Source of the DNA: Taxillus chinensis
Lineage: Eukaryota; Streptophyta; Magnoliopsida; Santalales; Loranthaceae
Direction: 5' to 3'
NCBI GenBank assembly: GCA_023512835.1
Contig: CM042087.1
Span: 12,060,853 to 12,124,852 of the forward strand
DNA length: 64,000 nucleotides
In this document: in pieces, positions 22,349 through 33,035 of the stretch
Layout: the number at the start of each line of letters is the position of its first letter
Position numbering within the stretch: the first letter of the stretch is position 1
Notes under the pieces: generated by a model
Databases searched by the model: none
What the model was told of the DNA's origin: nothing
The model's input: only the letters and a program-made list of their open reading frames with translations
Made by a program: the position numbers and the translations under genes

Positions 22349-23570
22349 GATGGCACCACCGAGGAGAGTTGTCCAAGGCCAAGGCCCGGCAGAGGAGCCC
22401 ACGATAGAGTCAGGGCACCAGGGGCAACAGAGCCCGCAGCAGAGATCGTCAGCTCCCGTTGTGGGACCTAATTTGGCTCAGGTGTTGATTCAGTTGCAGG
22501 AGGCCATGCAAGGTATGCAGGGCTCGATGAGGGATATGGCTAGAGAGGTGGATGAGCTGAAGAGGCAACAGCAGCCTCAGCAGCCACCACAACCTCAGCA
22601 GCAGGAGGCGAGGGTGGTGTAGGATGTGCACCGGCCAGGGAGGTCGTGATAGAGCCAGCACGACGAGGAGTGGACTGGGCTGCGCAGTTTTTGAAACACG
22701 CACCCACGACTTTTGAGGATGGTTCACAGCCAGAGGTAGCCGAGGACTGGATTAGATGGATAGAGGACATCTTTGAGATGATTGGGGTGCCAGATGAGGA
22801 GCGGGTGCGCGTGGCGACGCGCTATCTGTTGGGTATCCCACGCAGGTGGTGGGAATCCACTAGAGCTGTCCATGGCAGTCAGATGAGCTGGAGAGAGTTT
22901 GTTGAGCGCTTCTTTGGGGAGTATTTTTCTAGCTCGTTGCAGTATGCTCGACGTAGAGAGTACTATGAGCTTGTGCAGGGTAGCATGACTGTGGGGGAGT
23001 ATGTGCAGGCCTTCACAGATTTGGGGCGGTTTGCTCTAGAGGCTTGGGAAAAGGAAGGCTAGAAGACGCAGGACTTCATTCAGGGCATGAGGCCATCTCT
23101 GAAAAGACAGCTGGAACCGATGCAGTTGACCATCTACCGGGAGGCGGTTGACAAGGCGCTCATTATTGAGCGAGGTCAGGATCAGGCGAGAGCCCAGAGG
23201 CCGGGCGGTTCGGCAGGTTCGGGCAAGAAGAGACAGAGTGGGGAGAGCAGTGCTCCTTAGCCTGAGAGGAGGCAAGTGCAGAGGGTTTCCAGCCAGGCGG
23301 TGGGACCCCATGAGAGTTCAGCCAGCAGGAGGCCAAGGGCCTGTTGGAGTTATGGTTTGACCGGGCATGTCTCGAGAGATTGCCCAAGGAAAAAGATGAC
23401 CTGTTTCCGATGCGGGAAAGTGGGGCATGGAGCTAGGGAATGTGTTACCCTTAGCTCAACCAGCAGTGTAGGCCCTCGTCCGAGAGATCAGCGACAGAGG
23501 AGTGGGGCTCCGTCTCAGAGGTCAGTGCCGCCGGCACAGAGCACGCAGATGCGATTTGCGGTGCAGTAGC
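22349..23570 (+). pseudogene. gag: Element C gag
   Basis: The start is taken at MAPPRRVVQGQG (22349), after which a coiled Gln-rich N-terminus runs to a stop at 22620. The capsid domain continues in a new frame (22646-23062) with WIEDIFEMIGVPDEERVRVA, WWESTRAVHGSQMSWREFVE and YYELVQGSMTVGEYVQAF. After a TAG at 23060 it reads through DFIQGMRPSLKRQL to another TAG. It ends in the zinc region: a degenerate first knuckle (CWSYGLTGHVSRDC) and a canonical CFRCGKVGHGAREC at 23402-23443. The two-knuckle arrangement fits chromovirus Gag. The TAG stops are likely CAG-derived. Confidence 0.88.
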
Positions 23571-23617
23571 CTCAGCGGGAGGCACAGGGTCATGTTGATC
23601 AGTGGGGCAAGGCCCCA

Positions 23618-24547
23618 ATGGGCCAGGCTAGTGGCAGTGGACCACGAGGGAGGACTTTTGCCCTCACCAGCAGAGAGGCAGAGGTTCCACCAGTGGACGA
23701 GGCAGAGCAGGGGCCTTCGGTGGTGAGAGGTACCATCATCATTTCTCATACTATTTGTTCAGTTTTGATTGATACTGGTGCTACCCATTCTTTTATTTCG
23801 TATGCTACGGTGGTTGGATTAGAGTTAGACCAGGAGACAGTGAGTCAGTCTCTGATGGTTGCTTCACCTTTGGGTGGAATCGTGATACTTGAGAGTATCT
23901 GTCGTGTTTGTCAGGTAACACTTGGGGGTGTTAACCTGATGTGTGATTTATATGTCATGGAGTTAGATGATTTTGATGTTATCCTGGGTATGGGCTGGTT
24001 GGTCTCTGTGGAGGCCAAGATTGATTGTTTTCGACGGCGTGTGACGTTCCTCACACCAGAGGGCACGCGGGGTGTCTTTGTGGGTGAGTGGACCGAGGAG
24101 GCATGCAGGTTAGGACCTTTAAGGCATGGGTGGGGTGATGTGACCCACCAGTTAGCCAACTTGATGTTGGTTGACAGGAGGAGAGAGGGGAAGGCTGTTT
24201 TGCCACCCATTGTCGATCAGTTCCCGGATGTGTTTCCCGAGGACTTGGTCAGTTTGCCACCCGTGAGGGAGGTAGAGTTTTTGATCGAGTTGTTTCCAGG
24301 GACAACACCGATCAGGTTAGCGGCCTACAGGATGGCACCGACAGAGCTTAGAGAGCTCAAGAGACAGATAGATGACCTATTGGCGCGGGGCTTTATCAGG
24401 CGGAGTAGCTCACCGTGGGGTGCTCCAGTATTGTTCGCCAAGAAGGCGGATGGTTCACTTCGGTTGTGTATAGACTACCGGAAGCTGAACCAGGTGACTG
24501 TGAAGAACAGGTATCCATTGCCGAGGATTGATGACCTGTTCGATTAG
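23618..24547 (+). CDS. pol: Element C protease and RT N-terminus
   Basis: The 309-residue frame contains the retropepsin motif [19 protein letters not shown] (DTG at 23771-23779) and the ILGMGWL region, followed by the start of [50 protein letters not shown] and [20 protein letters not shown]. It ends at a TAG after RIDDLFD, where the family normally has a Gln or similar residue. Gag-Pol is probably one frame in this lineage, and the stop at 23569 between gag and this ORF is secondary. Confidence 0.9.
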   Translation: MGQASGSGPRGRTFALTSREAEVPPVDEAEQGPSVVRGTIIISHTICSVLIDTGATHSFISYATVVGLELDQETVSQSLMVASPLGGIVILESICRVCQVTLGGVNLMCDLYVMELDDFDVILGMGWLVSVEAKIDCFRRRVTFLTPEGTRGVFVGEWTEEACRLGPLRHGWGDVTHQLANLMLVDRRREGKAVLPPIVDQFPDVFPEDLVSLPPVREVEFLIELFPGTTPIRLAAYRMAPTELRELKRQIDDLLARGFIRRSSSPWGAPVLFAKKADGSLRLCIDYRKLNQVTVKNRYPLPRIDDLFD

Positions 24548-25474
24548 TTTTGAGGTGCGAGATGGTTTTCCAAGATAGACTTGAAAACTGAATACCATCA
24601 GTTGAGGGTTAGGGAGGCAGATATCCCTAAGACCGCATTCAGTTGTCGTTACGGACATTATGAGTGGCTTGTGATGCCGTTTGGGCTCACGAATGCTCCA
24701 ACAGTGTTTATGGGATTGATGAACCAGGTGTTTGCTCCATATTTAGATATGTTCGGTGTGGTGTTCATCGATGATATTTTGGTCTATTCAGCGACCAAGA
24801 GGGAGCATGAGGAGCATTTGCAGGTTGTGTTGCAGACCTTGCGAGAGCACCAGTTGTATGCGAAGTTCACAAAATGTGACTTCTGGTTGCAACAGGTGCA
24901 CTTCTTGGGGCATGTGGTATCTTCGGAGGGTATCACAGTGGATCCTGAGAAGATTGAGGCCGTCATGTCGTGGAAGAGGCCCACGAACGTGTTTGAGATT
25001 CGTAGCTTCCTTGGTTTGGCAGGCTACTATCGGAGGTTCGTGGAGGATTTTTCCAGGTTGGCAGCTCCTATGACACACTTGACTAGGAAGGGAGTTCCTT
25101 TCATTTGGTCAGATGCGTGTGAGAGTGCTTTCATGGAGCTGAAGGCACGATTGACCTCAGCACCTATCTTGATTCTTCCACAGGAGCGTGTGCCTTTCAA
25201 GGTGTATTGTGATGCTTCCAGGGTGGGACTTGGTTGTGTGTTGATGCAGACTCGGCAGGTGATTGCTTACGGATCTAGGCAGTTGAGACCACATGAGCAG
25301 AGCTATCCCACGCATGATTTGGAGTTGGCTGCAGTGATCTTTGCTTTAAAGAGCTGGCAGCATTATCTCCTTGGGGAGAAGTTTGTGGTGTATACGGACC
25401 ACAAGAGCTTGCAGTATATCTTCTCTCAGCGAGACCTGAACCTTAGGCAGAGGCCTTGGGTGGAGTACCTGTAG
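24548..25474 (+). CDS. pol: Element C RT catalytic region and RNase H
   Basis: The frame (methionine at 24581, though homology begins before it) carries [15 protein letters not shown] with the motif A Asp, [20 protein letters not shown], the active site [11 protein letters not shown] (FIDD), [20 protein letters not shown] and [20 protein letters not shown]. RNase H follows as [36 protein letters not shown] and [20 protein letters not shown]. It ends at a TAG after WVEYL. Function: reverse transcription and removal of template RNA. Confidence 0.92.
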
Positions 25475-27052
25475 CAGTTTCAGTTTGATATGATGTATAC
25501 CCCTAGGAAGGGTAATGTGGTGGCAGATGCTCTGAGTAGGAAGAGCAGGGCCGTGGTGGCCCATTGTGCCATTAAGGAATGGGAGATGATGGGTCAGTTG
25601 GTAGCGATGCCATTGCAGATGGTGACCAGCGAGGGGCGAGGGACCCTCAGTGTTGTCGTCGCAGTCCCTGAGTTACAGCGTAGGATCATAGAGGATCAGT
25701 TGGGGGACATTGATTATGAGGTCATCAGGGACAGGATTCAGACTGGGCAGGCACCTTCTGATTGGACTGAGGATGCAGAGCATGTGCTGCGGTATAGGGG
25801 TAGATTGATAGTTCCCACTTCTCTTCAGGAGGAGGTTCTTCGGGAATTTCACCAGTCGAGGTTCACTGTACATCCTGGTGGGACCAAGATGTACCATGCC
25901 GTGAGGAAGCAGTTTTGGTGGCCAGGCCTGAAGAAGGCCGTTGCTGATTTTGTGAGGAGGTGTTTGACCTGTCAGCATGTCAAGGCAGAGCACCTGAGAT
26001 CAGCTGGTAAGTTGCAGCCATTGCCAGTGCCAGAGTGGAAATGGGACCACATGACCATGGATTTTGTCACTGGACTTCCTCGTTCTAGGGGACACGACAC
26101 TATATTGGTTATTGTGGACCGGTTGACTAAATCGGTGCATTTTATTCCGATTCGAGAGACAGACCCGGTGAGGACTTTGGGACAGAGGTATATTGATGTT
26201 ATTGTGCGGTTGCATGGAGTCCCATTATCTATTGTATATGATCGGGATGCGAGGTTCACCTCTCAGTTTTGGAGACAGTTACAGCGAGCTTTGGGTACTA
26301 GGGTGAACCTCAGTACAGCCTTTCATCCGCAGACGGATGGTCAGTCGGAGCGGACGATTCAGACGCTCAAGGATATGTTGCGTGCCTGTGTCCTAGATTT
26401 TGGAGGTTGTTGGGAGACTCACCTTCCTTTGGTGGAGTTCTCTTACAACAACAGTTATCAGGCCACGATTGGGATGGCTCCGTATGAGGCGCTGTATGGG
26501 CGACCGTGTAGATCACCCTTGTGTTGGGCACAGACGGGAGAGACAGTAGTTCTCGGTCCCAATATGGTTCGAGAAACCATGGAGATAGTGCAGTTGATTC
26601 GACAGCGCATGTTGACAGCGCGAGTAGCGGACCGGGCGAAGTCCAATGCGGACCATGTATTTTTGCGGGTTTCGCCGCATCGAGGGCATCGGAGGTTTGG
26701 ACGTGGATCCAAACTTTCCCCTCATTTTGTGGGGCCGTTTGAGATTGTTGCCACCGTGGGCGCAGTGGCTTATCGATTAGCTTTGCCACCAGAGTTGGCG
26801 CGAGTACATGATGTGTTTCATGTGTCTCAGTTGAGGCGGTATCACCCAGATCCTTCTCATGTGTTGGACTATCGCGAGATAGACTTGGGCGATGATGGTG
26901 CCGTTGTTGAGATGCCGGCCACGGATTTGGGACAGGCGGGACCAGGTCTTGCGAGGCAAGACGATCCCACTAGTTCGGGTGTTATGGCGACACCGAGGCA
27001 TGGAGGAGCAGACTTGGGAGAAAGAGAGCCAGATGCGGATTCTTCATCTTGA
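25475..27052 (+). CDS. pol: Element C RNase H end and integrase
   Basis: The open frame starts before MMYTPRKGNVVADALSRKS, the end of RNase H. Integrase shows the HHCC zinc domain (HQSRFTVHPGGTKMYHAVRK, CLTCQHVKAEH), then the catalytic core: MDFVTGLPRSRG with the first Asp, YDRDARFTSQFW with the second, and HPQTDGQSERTIQTLKDML with the Glu. The GPFEIVATVGAVAYRLALP module and HDVFHVSQLRRYHPDPSHVL follow, typical of the chromovirus integrase C-terminus. Near 26890-26950 the true frame slips, so the last 40 residues of this ORF are out of frame. Confidence 0.92.
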   Translation, partial: QFQFDMMYTPRKGNVVADALSRKSRAVVAHCAIKEWEMMGQLVAMPLQMVTSEGRGTLSVVVAVPELQRRIIEDQLGDIDYEVIRDRIQTGQAPSDWTEDAEHVLRYRGRLIVPTSLQEEVLREFHQSRFTVHPGGTKMYHAVRKQFWWPGLKKAVADFVRRCLTCQHVKAEHLRSAGKLQPLPVPEWKWDHMTMDFVTGLPRSRGHDTILVIVDRLTKSVHFIPIRETDPVRTLGQRYIDVIVRLHGVPLSIVYDRDARFTSQFWRQLQRALGTRVNLSTAFHPQTDGQSERTIQTLKDMLRACVLDFGGCWETHLPLVEFSYNNSYQATIGMAPYEALYGRPCRSPLCWAQTGETVVLGPNMVRETMEIVQLIRQRMLTARVADRAKSNADHVFLRVSPHRGHRRFGRGSKLSPHFVGPFEIVATVGAVAYRLALPPELARVHDVFHVSQLRRYHPDPSHVLDYREIDLGDDGAVVEMPATDLGQAGPGLARQDDPTSSGVMATPRHGGADLGEREPDADSSS

Positions 27053-27077
27053 GCTGTTCGAGGACGATCAGTCCTGA
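26892..27077 (+). pseudogene. pol: Element C chromodomain (frame-shifted)
   Basis: In the +1 frame relative to integrase, the sequence encodes IPLVRVLWRHRGMEEQTWEK followed by LHLELFEDDQS and a stop. This matches the chromodomain-like module at the integrase C-terminus of Tekay/Del elements (V-x-WR...-EATWE pattern), which in chromoviruses is thought to direct insertion to heterochromatin. The shift from the integrase frame is an inactivating indel. Confidence 0.8.
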
Positions 27078-27336
27078 GGTGGGGAGGATGTGAGGACCTT
27101 CCCTGAGGTATGAGTTATGTTTTATGCATTTGTTTTGCATATATGGTTTGTGATGTGGTTTAGCTCATTGTTGTTGGATTTTGTCAGCCCTTTTGGCTTG
27201 TTGCGAGTTGCATTGCACATGTGTGATCGGTGATCATGTTTTATGTTTTGTTGTGGGGACATTAAGCTTGAATTTTGCTATGTCCTTTGGGCATGTGTTT
27301 TATTTTTGAGGACGAAAAGTCCTAAGGTCGGGAGGA
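27053..27336 (+). other. Element C 3' UTR with two polypurine-tract copies
   Basis: A block of the form GAGGACGA, then AGTCCT, then GGGAGGATGT occurs at about 27058-27091 and again at 27308-27340. The second copy abuts the 3' LTR and is the functional-looking polypurine tract. The first copy is also followed by a TGTGAGGACC word resembling an LTR start. The sequence between is TG-rich and non-coding. Confidence 0.7.
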
Positions 27337-29067
27337 TGTAAAGACTCGTATTCGGGTAGTTTTGAGAGATAGTCATTCTATGGGAATGTAACTATCTGGA
27401 CGGTAGTGTAGTCGTCGATGTGAGCATTTTGACTGTACTTGGACCCGATTCCGAGTTAGGGCCCCGTTTGACCCGATTGTTGACTTTTTGGGGTTTATTG
27501 GTTGACTTTGCATTTGGGCAGTCATTTGGGTATAATAATATCTGTTTAGTGTTGTGCTCGTCATTTCGAGCGTTTTGACTGTAGTTTGACTCAATTTGGA
27601 GTTCGGGGCCTTGGAGGTCAATTATTGACTGGGTCAATGGTTGACTAGGCCAGTTGACTGGCAGAAATATAAATAGGAGAAAAAAAAAGAAAAAGAGGAA
27701 TCTTTCACTTTACGTTTCACGTTTGTGCGTTGAGAGAGAGAGCTTGAGAGAGAGCTTGGAGGCTTTGGCGATTTGGGGCGATTTGTGTTCGTGAAGCTCA
27801 AAGATTCACTTCAAGTAGGTGTCCTTGAACTTCTTATCTTGATTCTATGCTTGGTATGCACGAATTTATCATGATTTATGAAATTGAGCATGAACCCTAG
27901 AATTTGGGGAAAACCAATTTTGGGTTACATCTAATGGTTTTAGCATAAGATTTGTGGTTAAAAACTATTTTATATCATTGTGGATATATGTTTCTGTGAT
28001 TTTGAGGTTAATTAATTGTGTTTTTCATGAGGATAGATAAGTCAACCATGGGAATTTGGGTTTAGATCTAGATTTCTAGAAATTTGGAATTTAATGCGTG
28101 TTTCTGTTGTTTCCGTGTGATTTAGAGGCGTTTTGGACGCATTTTAAGGTAAATATTGCAGTCTGTTGCGTAGAATGCGTGTTTGTGCGTGTCTGGCGGT
28201 TGCTGGGTTGATTCCAGACGAAGAACAGGCAAAAACGACGATGAACAGTACCCTGGGCGCGTTACTGGGTCGAACTAACGAAAATCCGAAGTTCTGGGTC
28301 GTAGGGTCGTAGTTCGTAGACCCGTAGTTCGTAGGTTCGTAGTTCATAGTTCAAAGGTTCGTAGTTCGTAGATTCGTAGACCCCTAGTCCGAAGGTCGAA
28401 GTTCGTAGCCTCGTAGGTCGAAGATCGAAGACCCGCTTCGAGTCTTCGAGGCGCGCTATGCAGCTACGAGTCACAGCTCCCGCTACGAGTCTCTGAGGCG
28501 CGCTGTAGTTCCGCGCTACGAGTCACAGTCCTGAAGCTACGAGGCAATGCAACAGCACTGGACTGGACCTATTTACACCGTAACCTATACCCATCTACAC
28601 ATTTAAGTATTATACATAAGTTACTATGTAAATAACGAAATACCCCCCATTTGGATTCAAAGAAAAATACTAGAAAAATTAATTCCCACTCTTTCAAAAT
28701 GTGAAAATTGGGTTTTAGTGTAAAATCTCGGAAAAACCCAAAAGTTCGTAGTGGTGAATTTTTGGAAAGTGGGTTAGACATCTCAAAAAAATCCCCAAAA
28801 ATCAGATTATCTTAGTTATGCTATGGGAACCCAGTGCCGGGACTTTTGATTTCAAGAAAATAGCTGTTATGGGTACTTCCTTCATAAATCAAGGATTGAG
28901 GATTTACTTGTGACAACTGGCTACAGTTCTAAAGGAAAGGTTGAGAATGACATACCATACTAATGTTAGTATGTTGGTGTGAGGTATTGGGGCATGGACT
29001 CCGTGAGTTGTTTGGGTTCTCACCGTGTTGCACCGATGGTGCTATGTGGTTGACGTGGCAGGCATAT

Positions 29068-30514
29068 TAATGAACCCATTTTATATGCATTTTTGGTATG
29101 TGTTCAGCCCCTATTTTAATGAATTTTAGAGTGTTTATTGTGTTTGCGTTATGTTTTATTTGATTAATATGTGTTTTTAGTATTTTTGTTGTGTTTTGGT
29201 GTGTTTTGTGTATTTTGATGTGTTTTGTAGGCACTTGGAGCAATTTGGCCCAAACAAAGCTGAAAAAGGGCAAAATTGGCATCAGATAATGTTGGACAAC
29301 TAAAAAGTACTTTACACAGGCCATGGCCGCGCAGTGCCTGACCATGGCAGGCGTCTTTTACTGTTCACGATAAAGTTCTCGCCGTGGCTGCAAAATTAAT
29401 GGCCGCCGACCTTCACAAATATCCAACATACTGTCACCATGGCCACGATTTTTGGTGGCCATGGCCTATGTCGACGACATTTCTCCTTTTTCTTTTTATT
29501 TTATATATTTTTCTTAATTATTTTAATGTAATAATTGGGGGACTATATAAGGGCCATGTTTATGTTAGAGTTAGGGATTCTGAACCATTGGGGACCCGTC
29601 CTTGGCGGCTCAAGAACCATAACTTTGATTTTAGATTTCTCTTTTGATTTTGGAGAATTTTATCTTGGATAGAGAACACTTTGGTTTTGGGAGAGGATCA
29701 TTTGTATGCCTTCGTGACAGGTTGGTTCATCTTCTTTTCTCCCATTGTAATCCCAATTTCATGATTTTATATATAGATATGTTTATTCAAATTCTCATGG
29801 GATAATCCGTTCTTCCTAAGGATTGGGGGTAGCCTAATCCCAATTTCTTGATTGTATGTGTTTTTATTTAATTATTTCTTATCTTTTTCATAAACGATTT
29901 CATTTTATTAATTGAATCCGTGTTTGGGCGTCACGAACCTATCACATGTCTTGGATAATTGGGGGAAGGACCGAAAGGTGAACCTTGATTATCGGAACTA
30001 TAGAATGAGACCTAGGACTTGCGTGTCACGAGAGTAGTCCGTGATCCTAGGAGGAATCATGGTTGATCACCTATTAATGGGATTGATCCTATTTCAGCGG
30101 GTCACAAGAGTAGGCCGTGGCTTGGGGTTAACGGCTATTGCTATTTGCAAAAAGCGATTAGCAGTTACATTAGGATCGGCCACCTTCACGTGTTAGAGAA
30201 TTAATAGGAATAATTAATTAAACCATACAATTAAGGATTAGAAATTGCGGTGAACCTCAGCACCTAGACCTTTATTCCCTTATTTTTCCTTTTCTCTAGG
30301 ATTATTTTATTTTATTTATTTTAATTTATTTTATTTTAATTATTTATTTTTATTTAATTTCTCTACCATTATTTGCTTAGACAATAGGAGCACAATTAAG
30401 TTATAGATTTCCAACTGTGTCTCTGTGGGATCGACCCTGACTTACTCTTCTACAGGTTAGTTAGGTTTATAAATATTATTTTGAAAGCGTTAGTGCGACA
30501 AAAACGCTATATCA
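29068..30514 (+). repeat. Element F 5' LTR
   Basis: The LTR is 1447 bp and ends directly before an AAT spacer and a primer site. A GGGGGACTATATAAGGGCC context at about 29534-29554 contains a TATATAAG promoter box. The final stretch (TCTACAGGTTAGTTAGGTTTA ... GTGCGACAAAAACGC) is repeated at the element's right end. The LTR holds AT-rich tracts (about 30300-30360) and no coding frame. Confidence 0.85.
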
Positions 30515-30517
30515 AAT

Positions 30518-30535
30518 TGGCGCCGTTGCCGGGGA
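30518..30535 (+). promoter_or_regulatory. Element F primer-binding site (tRNA-Asp type)
   Basis: TGGCGCCGTTGCCGGGGA follows the LTR after AAT. It is a perfect complement to the 3' end of tRNA-Asp, as in Athila-type elements. Confidence 0.93.
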
Positions 30536-30847
30536 CACGACAATTTTTGGGAACTTTAGCCGAACGTGTGAAAATTGGACTAAGCATGTATATATGTGTA
30601 TTTGGTTTTGTTTTTCATTTCCTTGTGTGATTTTATTTTTATTTTTTTTATTGTTGTTTTGATTGCCTTTTTTAATAAAATATTTTGCTAGTGTTTATTT
30701 TATTTTATTATTATTGCTATTTTATTTATTTATTTGTTAATTTTAGGTGCAGTTTTTTTTAAACTTATTTGCTGTTTTTTTCTTTTCATTTTCTTTTTTC
30801 CTTCTCTTCTCCTCTCTAACCGACAGTGTACTTTATTTTATTTGAAA

Positions 30848-31087
30848 ATGCCGGTTCGTTGTATGTTTTGTGGTGGCGAGCATGAGCCTTCACGATGTCC
30901 ACACGCTACTATTAGGCAGCTCAGCCAACTGCATTTAGGTGTCACTCATGATGATCCTAATTTTTATGGTGCTTATAATGCATATGTTAATTCATTACCT
31001 CTTGTGCTTTGTACTCATTGTGGAAGTGGTGGCCATATGGCTAATACTTGTTTTTTTGAATTTATTTGCCCTTCCTATATCTTGTGA
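30848..31087 (+). CDS. Element F zinc-knuckle ORF (gag-like remnant)
   Basis: From the ATG at 30848 the frame starts MPVRCMFCGGEHEPSRC (a CX2CX3HX4C variant) and continues to CTHCGSGGHMANTC, a canonical CX2CX4HX4C knuckle, before ending at CPSYIL. The two knuckles suggest a nucleocapsid-like RNA-binding protein, but they sit at the N-terminus rather than the C-terminus and there is no capsid domain. A poly-T slip near 31055 probably moved the reading frame into the next segment (31101-31475). Confidence 0.6.
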   Translation: MPVRCMFCGGEHEPSRCPHATIRQLSQLHLGVTHDDPNFYGAYNAYVNSLPLVLCTHCGSGGHMANTCFFEFICPSYIL

Positions 31088-31100
31088 GGATAATGGTAGG

Positions 31101-31478
31101 ATGGAATCTCTTTGTTCCACCATTCATGAATTGCATAAAGAGGTAAAAGTCTTAGAGAACTCTACCATTGATGAGGCTATATTTGAGGACCTAGTTAAGG
31201 AAACTCATGGCACTGCTTTTGATTGCCTTATTGATTTGAATGCCTGTGAGGATAGACTTCATACCTTACTAGAGTCCATAGAGGAGACCGAGAGCTTGAT
31301 TTTTGGGTTACAAAAATTTTTGGATTTTTGTATCCCTTCTAGTAGTCCCTCTAATTTTGGCATTAATGCACCATGTGAACATATTCACCATATAGGATTA
31401 CAGAGTGAGCATCCTTTTAGGGAGATAGATGATATTAGTGTGAATGGGCATAGTGCTTCTTCTTGGTCCCCGTTTTGT
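31101..31478 (+). pseudogene. Element F coiled-coil segment
   Basis: A second frame follows directly with MESLCSTIHELHKEVKVLEN, then acidic heptad-like sequence (LVKETHGTAFDCLIDLNACE, LHTLLESIEETESLIFGLQK). It reads like a coiled coil. It is probably the continuation of the zinc-knuckle ORF after a frameshift. The frame runs on into the truncated 3' LTR, so the natural C-terminus is missing. I recognise no family. Confidence 0.45.
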
Positions 31479-31557
31479 GTTGACTTACCCTTCTACAGGT
31501 TAGTTAGGTTTATAAAAATTATTTTGAGAGCGTTAGTGCGACAAAAATGCGTTATCA
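31479..31557 (+). repeat. Element F 3' LTR remnant
   Basis: Only the last ~79 bases of the LTR remain (from TGACTTACCCTTCTACAGG to GCGTTATCA). They match 30436-30514, and the CATAT target duplication follows. Confidence 0.85.
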
Positions 31558-32254
31558 CATATGCACCGATGGCAGGCCTGTGTGGTGACTGTGGCCGGGC
31601 ATATTGCGCTGTGGACAGGCTAAGGCCTGAGTTGAGCCGTTGAGCTCGTGGAGCTAGGGCTGAGTGCCCTGAGTTGGGATCCCATGGAGGATCGTGGACA
31701 AGTTGTCCTGTGTGAACAGGCTATCCTGATGTCTGTTTGCAGGCTGAGTCCTGATGATTGTGCACACTACACGGTGCACGAGTACACTGAGCATATAGTA
31801 TAGACTTATATGTGTTGCATGATGTGGAGTTTGGGGTCACCTACTGAGCTTGTCGCTCACCCCTACTTGTTGTTTATCCCTTTTCAGGTGTGACCCGAGA
31901 CTAGTGGAGGACTTTCTTCTAGGAGGACGTGCCCACTACTCTGATGTATGATACAGTACTGTATTCTGTATTTTCTTATGTGTTGTATCCCAGACATGGG
32001 TCCGTGGACAGATGTATTTGTATACTGTTTGTGATGTGATGTCTGTATGACTGTTTGAGTTATTATATGCATGATTATATATGGGAAAGTACAGGATTAC
32101 CATTGATGTATGACTGTACAGGGTTGCATATTTGAGACAGCACCCGCGGTGTAGTCTCCATTGGTGCTAGTCACCAACCCCTTGACCTATCGGGTGCGGG
32201 CAAGGGGAAGTCATGTACCCGGTTCTGGGTTCCCTGGAATTCGGGGGCGTGATA

Positions 32255-33035
32255 ACTTAGGCCTTGGTACTAACATCCACACTTCGTTCCTCTTGAACTG
32301 ATTAAGCTCTTCTTGCATAGCGTCTATCCAATTTGAGTCTTGAAGGGCTTCATCCACCACCTTTGGCTCTATCTGTGATAGAAAACAAGAGTAGAGGCAC
32401 AAGTTAGAGGTGGCTGCCCTTGTTCTTACTCCAACAGTAGGATCACCAATCACTTGATCTGATGGGTGGTTTCGAGTCCACCTATAGTTCTGCGCAAGTG
32501 GTCGTGAGTAATCAACAATTTGAAGCTCTGCCAAATCGGGTGGACCTTATACATCGGCTGGTTGAGCTTCTTCCGGGATAGTTGTATCCGTATGATGAAC
32601 AGTTGTGGAAGTACTTTGAGGTTCTTCGGCACTGTGACTTTTAGTATTAACTGGTCCGGATACACTAGAAGGTTCTTTGGTGTTATGGATGTCCGTATCA
32701 ATTTGTCCAGAGTTGAGTGGAAGTCCTGAGTCCGAATCTTCGGAAACATCATCAGTGACATTTCTTCTTGCATTTGTGGTGCTTGGTGATTCATCAGAAG
32801 TTCTAGAAGGAACATGTTTGAACTAGGAATAGTTAATCGTTTCCTTATGATCCTGCATAATTGAATTTGAAGATCCTATACTAGACCAATCAAGGTTAGA
32901 TACATCAAAATCAACTGTTAAACGTTTTCTATTGAAGAAGCGATAAACCTTGCTGTGTAACGAGTATCCGACAAAGATCCCATCATCAGATTTTGGCTCA
33001 GATTTACTTTGGGCCTCTTTTCCGTTGTTTAACAC
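32255..33035 (-). pseudogene. pol: Copia-1 pol: integrase C-terminus to RT start
   Basis: The minus-strand frame 32823-33035 encodes KSDDGIFVGYSLHSKVYRFF, the GKC-like C-terminal integrase module, and 32211-32534 encodes DSNWIDAMQEELNQFKRNEV then WMLVPRP, the start of the RT domain. The stretch between (about 32535-32820) is a variable Ser/Pro-rich linker in a shifted frame. Element C cuts the RT after PRPKLS. Confidence 0.82.

Larger units (their letters stand above)
29068..31557 (+). mobile_element. Element F: small, internally deleted Gypsy-type element
   Basis: It is flanked by perfect CATAT duplications (29063-29067 and 31558-31562). It has one full LTR, a tRNA-Asp primer site, about 0.95 kb of internal sequence and only the last ~79 bases of a second LTR. 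The LTR start (TAATGAACCCATTTT) has lost the canonical TG, and the end is ATATCA / GTTATCA. The shape suggests a non-autonomous element further shortened by a deletion reaching into its 3' LTR. Confidence 0.88.
19852..32254 (+). mobile_element. Element C: Tekay/Del-like chromovirus (Ty3/Gypsy)
   Basis: The element has two LTRs, an initiator tRNA-Met primer site, gag with CCHC knuckles, protease, RT, RNase H, integrase and a chromodomain, all on the plus strand. It is flanked by perfect ACTTA duplications (19847-19851 and 32255-32259). It is inserted in Copia-1 between the integrase/RT linker and the RT fingers. Its 3' LTR contains element F. Several stops and frameshifts break the single polyprotein frame. 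The chromodomain, read in a shifted frame, supports the chromovirus clade. Confidence 0.94.
27337..32254 (+). repeat. Element C 3' LTR, split by element F
   Basis: It starts TGTAAAGACTCG and ends GGGGGCGTGATA. Parts 27337-29067 and 31563-32254 align with the 5' LTR, and 29068-31557 is the nested element F. It includes a W-box cluster (about 27428-27660), TATAAATA (27668-27675) and the TCGTAG minisatellite (about 28290-28545). The segment from about 28710 to 29062, together with 31563-31608, is absent from the 5' LTR. Confidence 0.9.

Noticed and set aside
30300..30360. AT-rich tract as an autonomous replication or matrix-attachment site
   Set aside because: It is simple TTTTATTTATT sequence inside the F LTR, with no other support.
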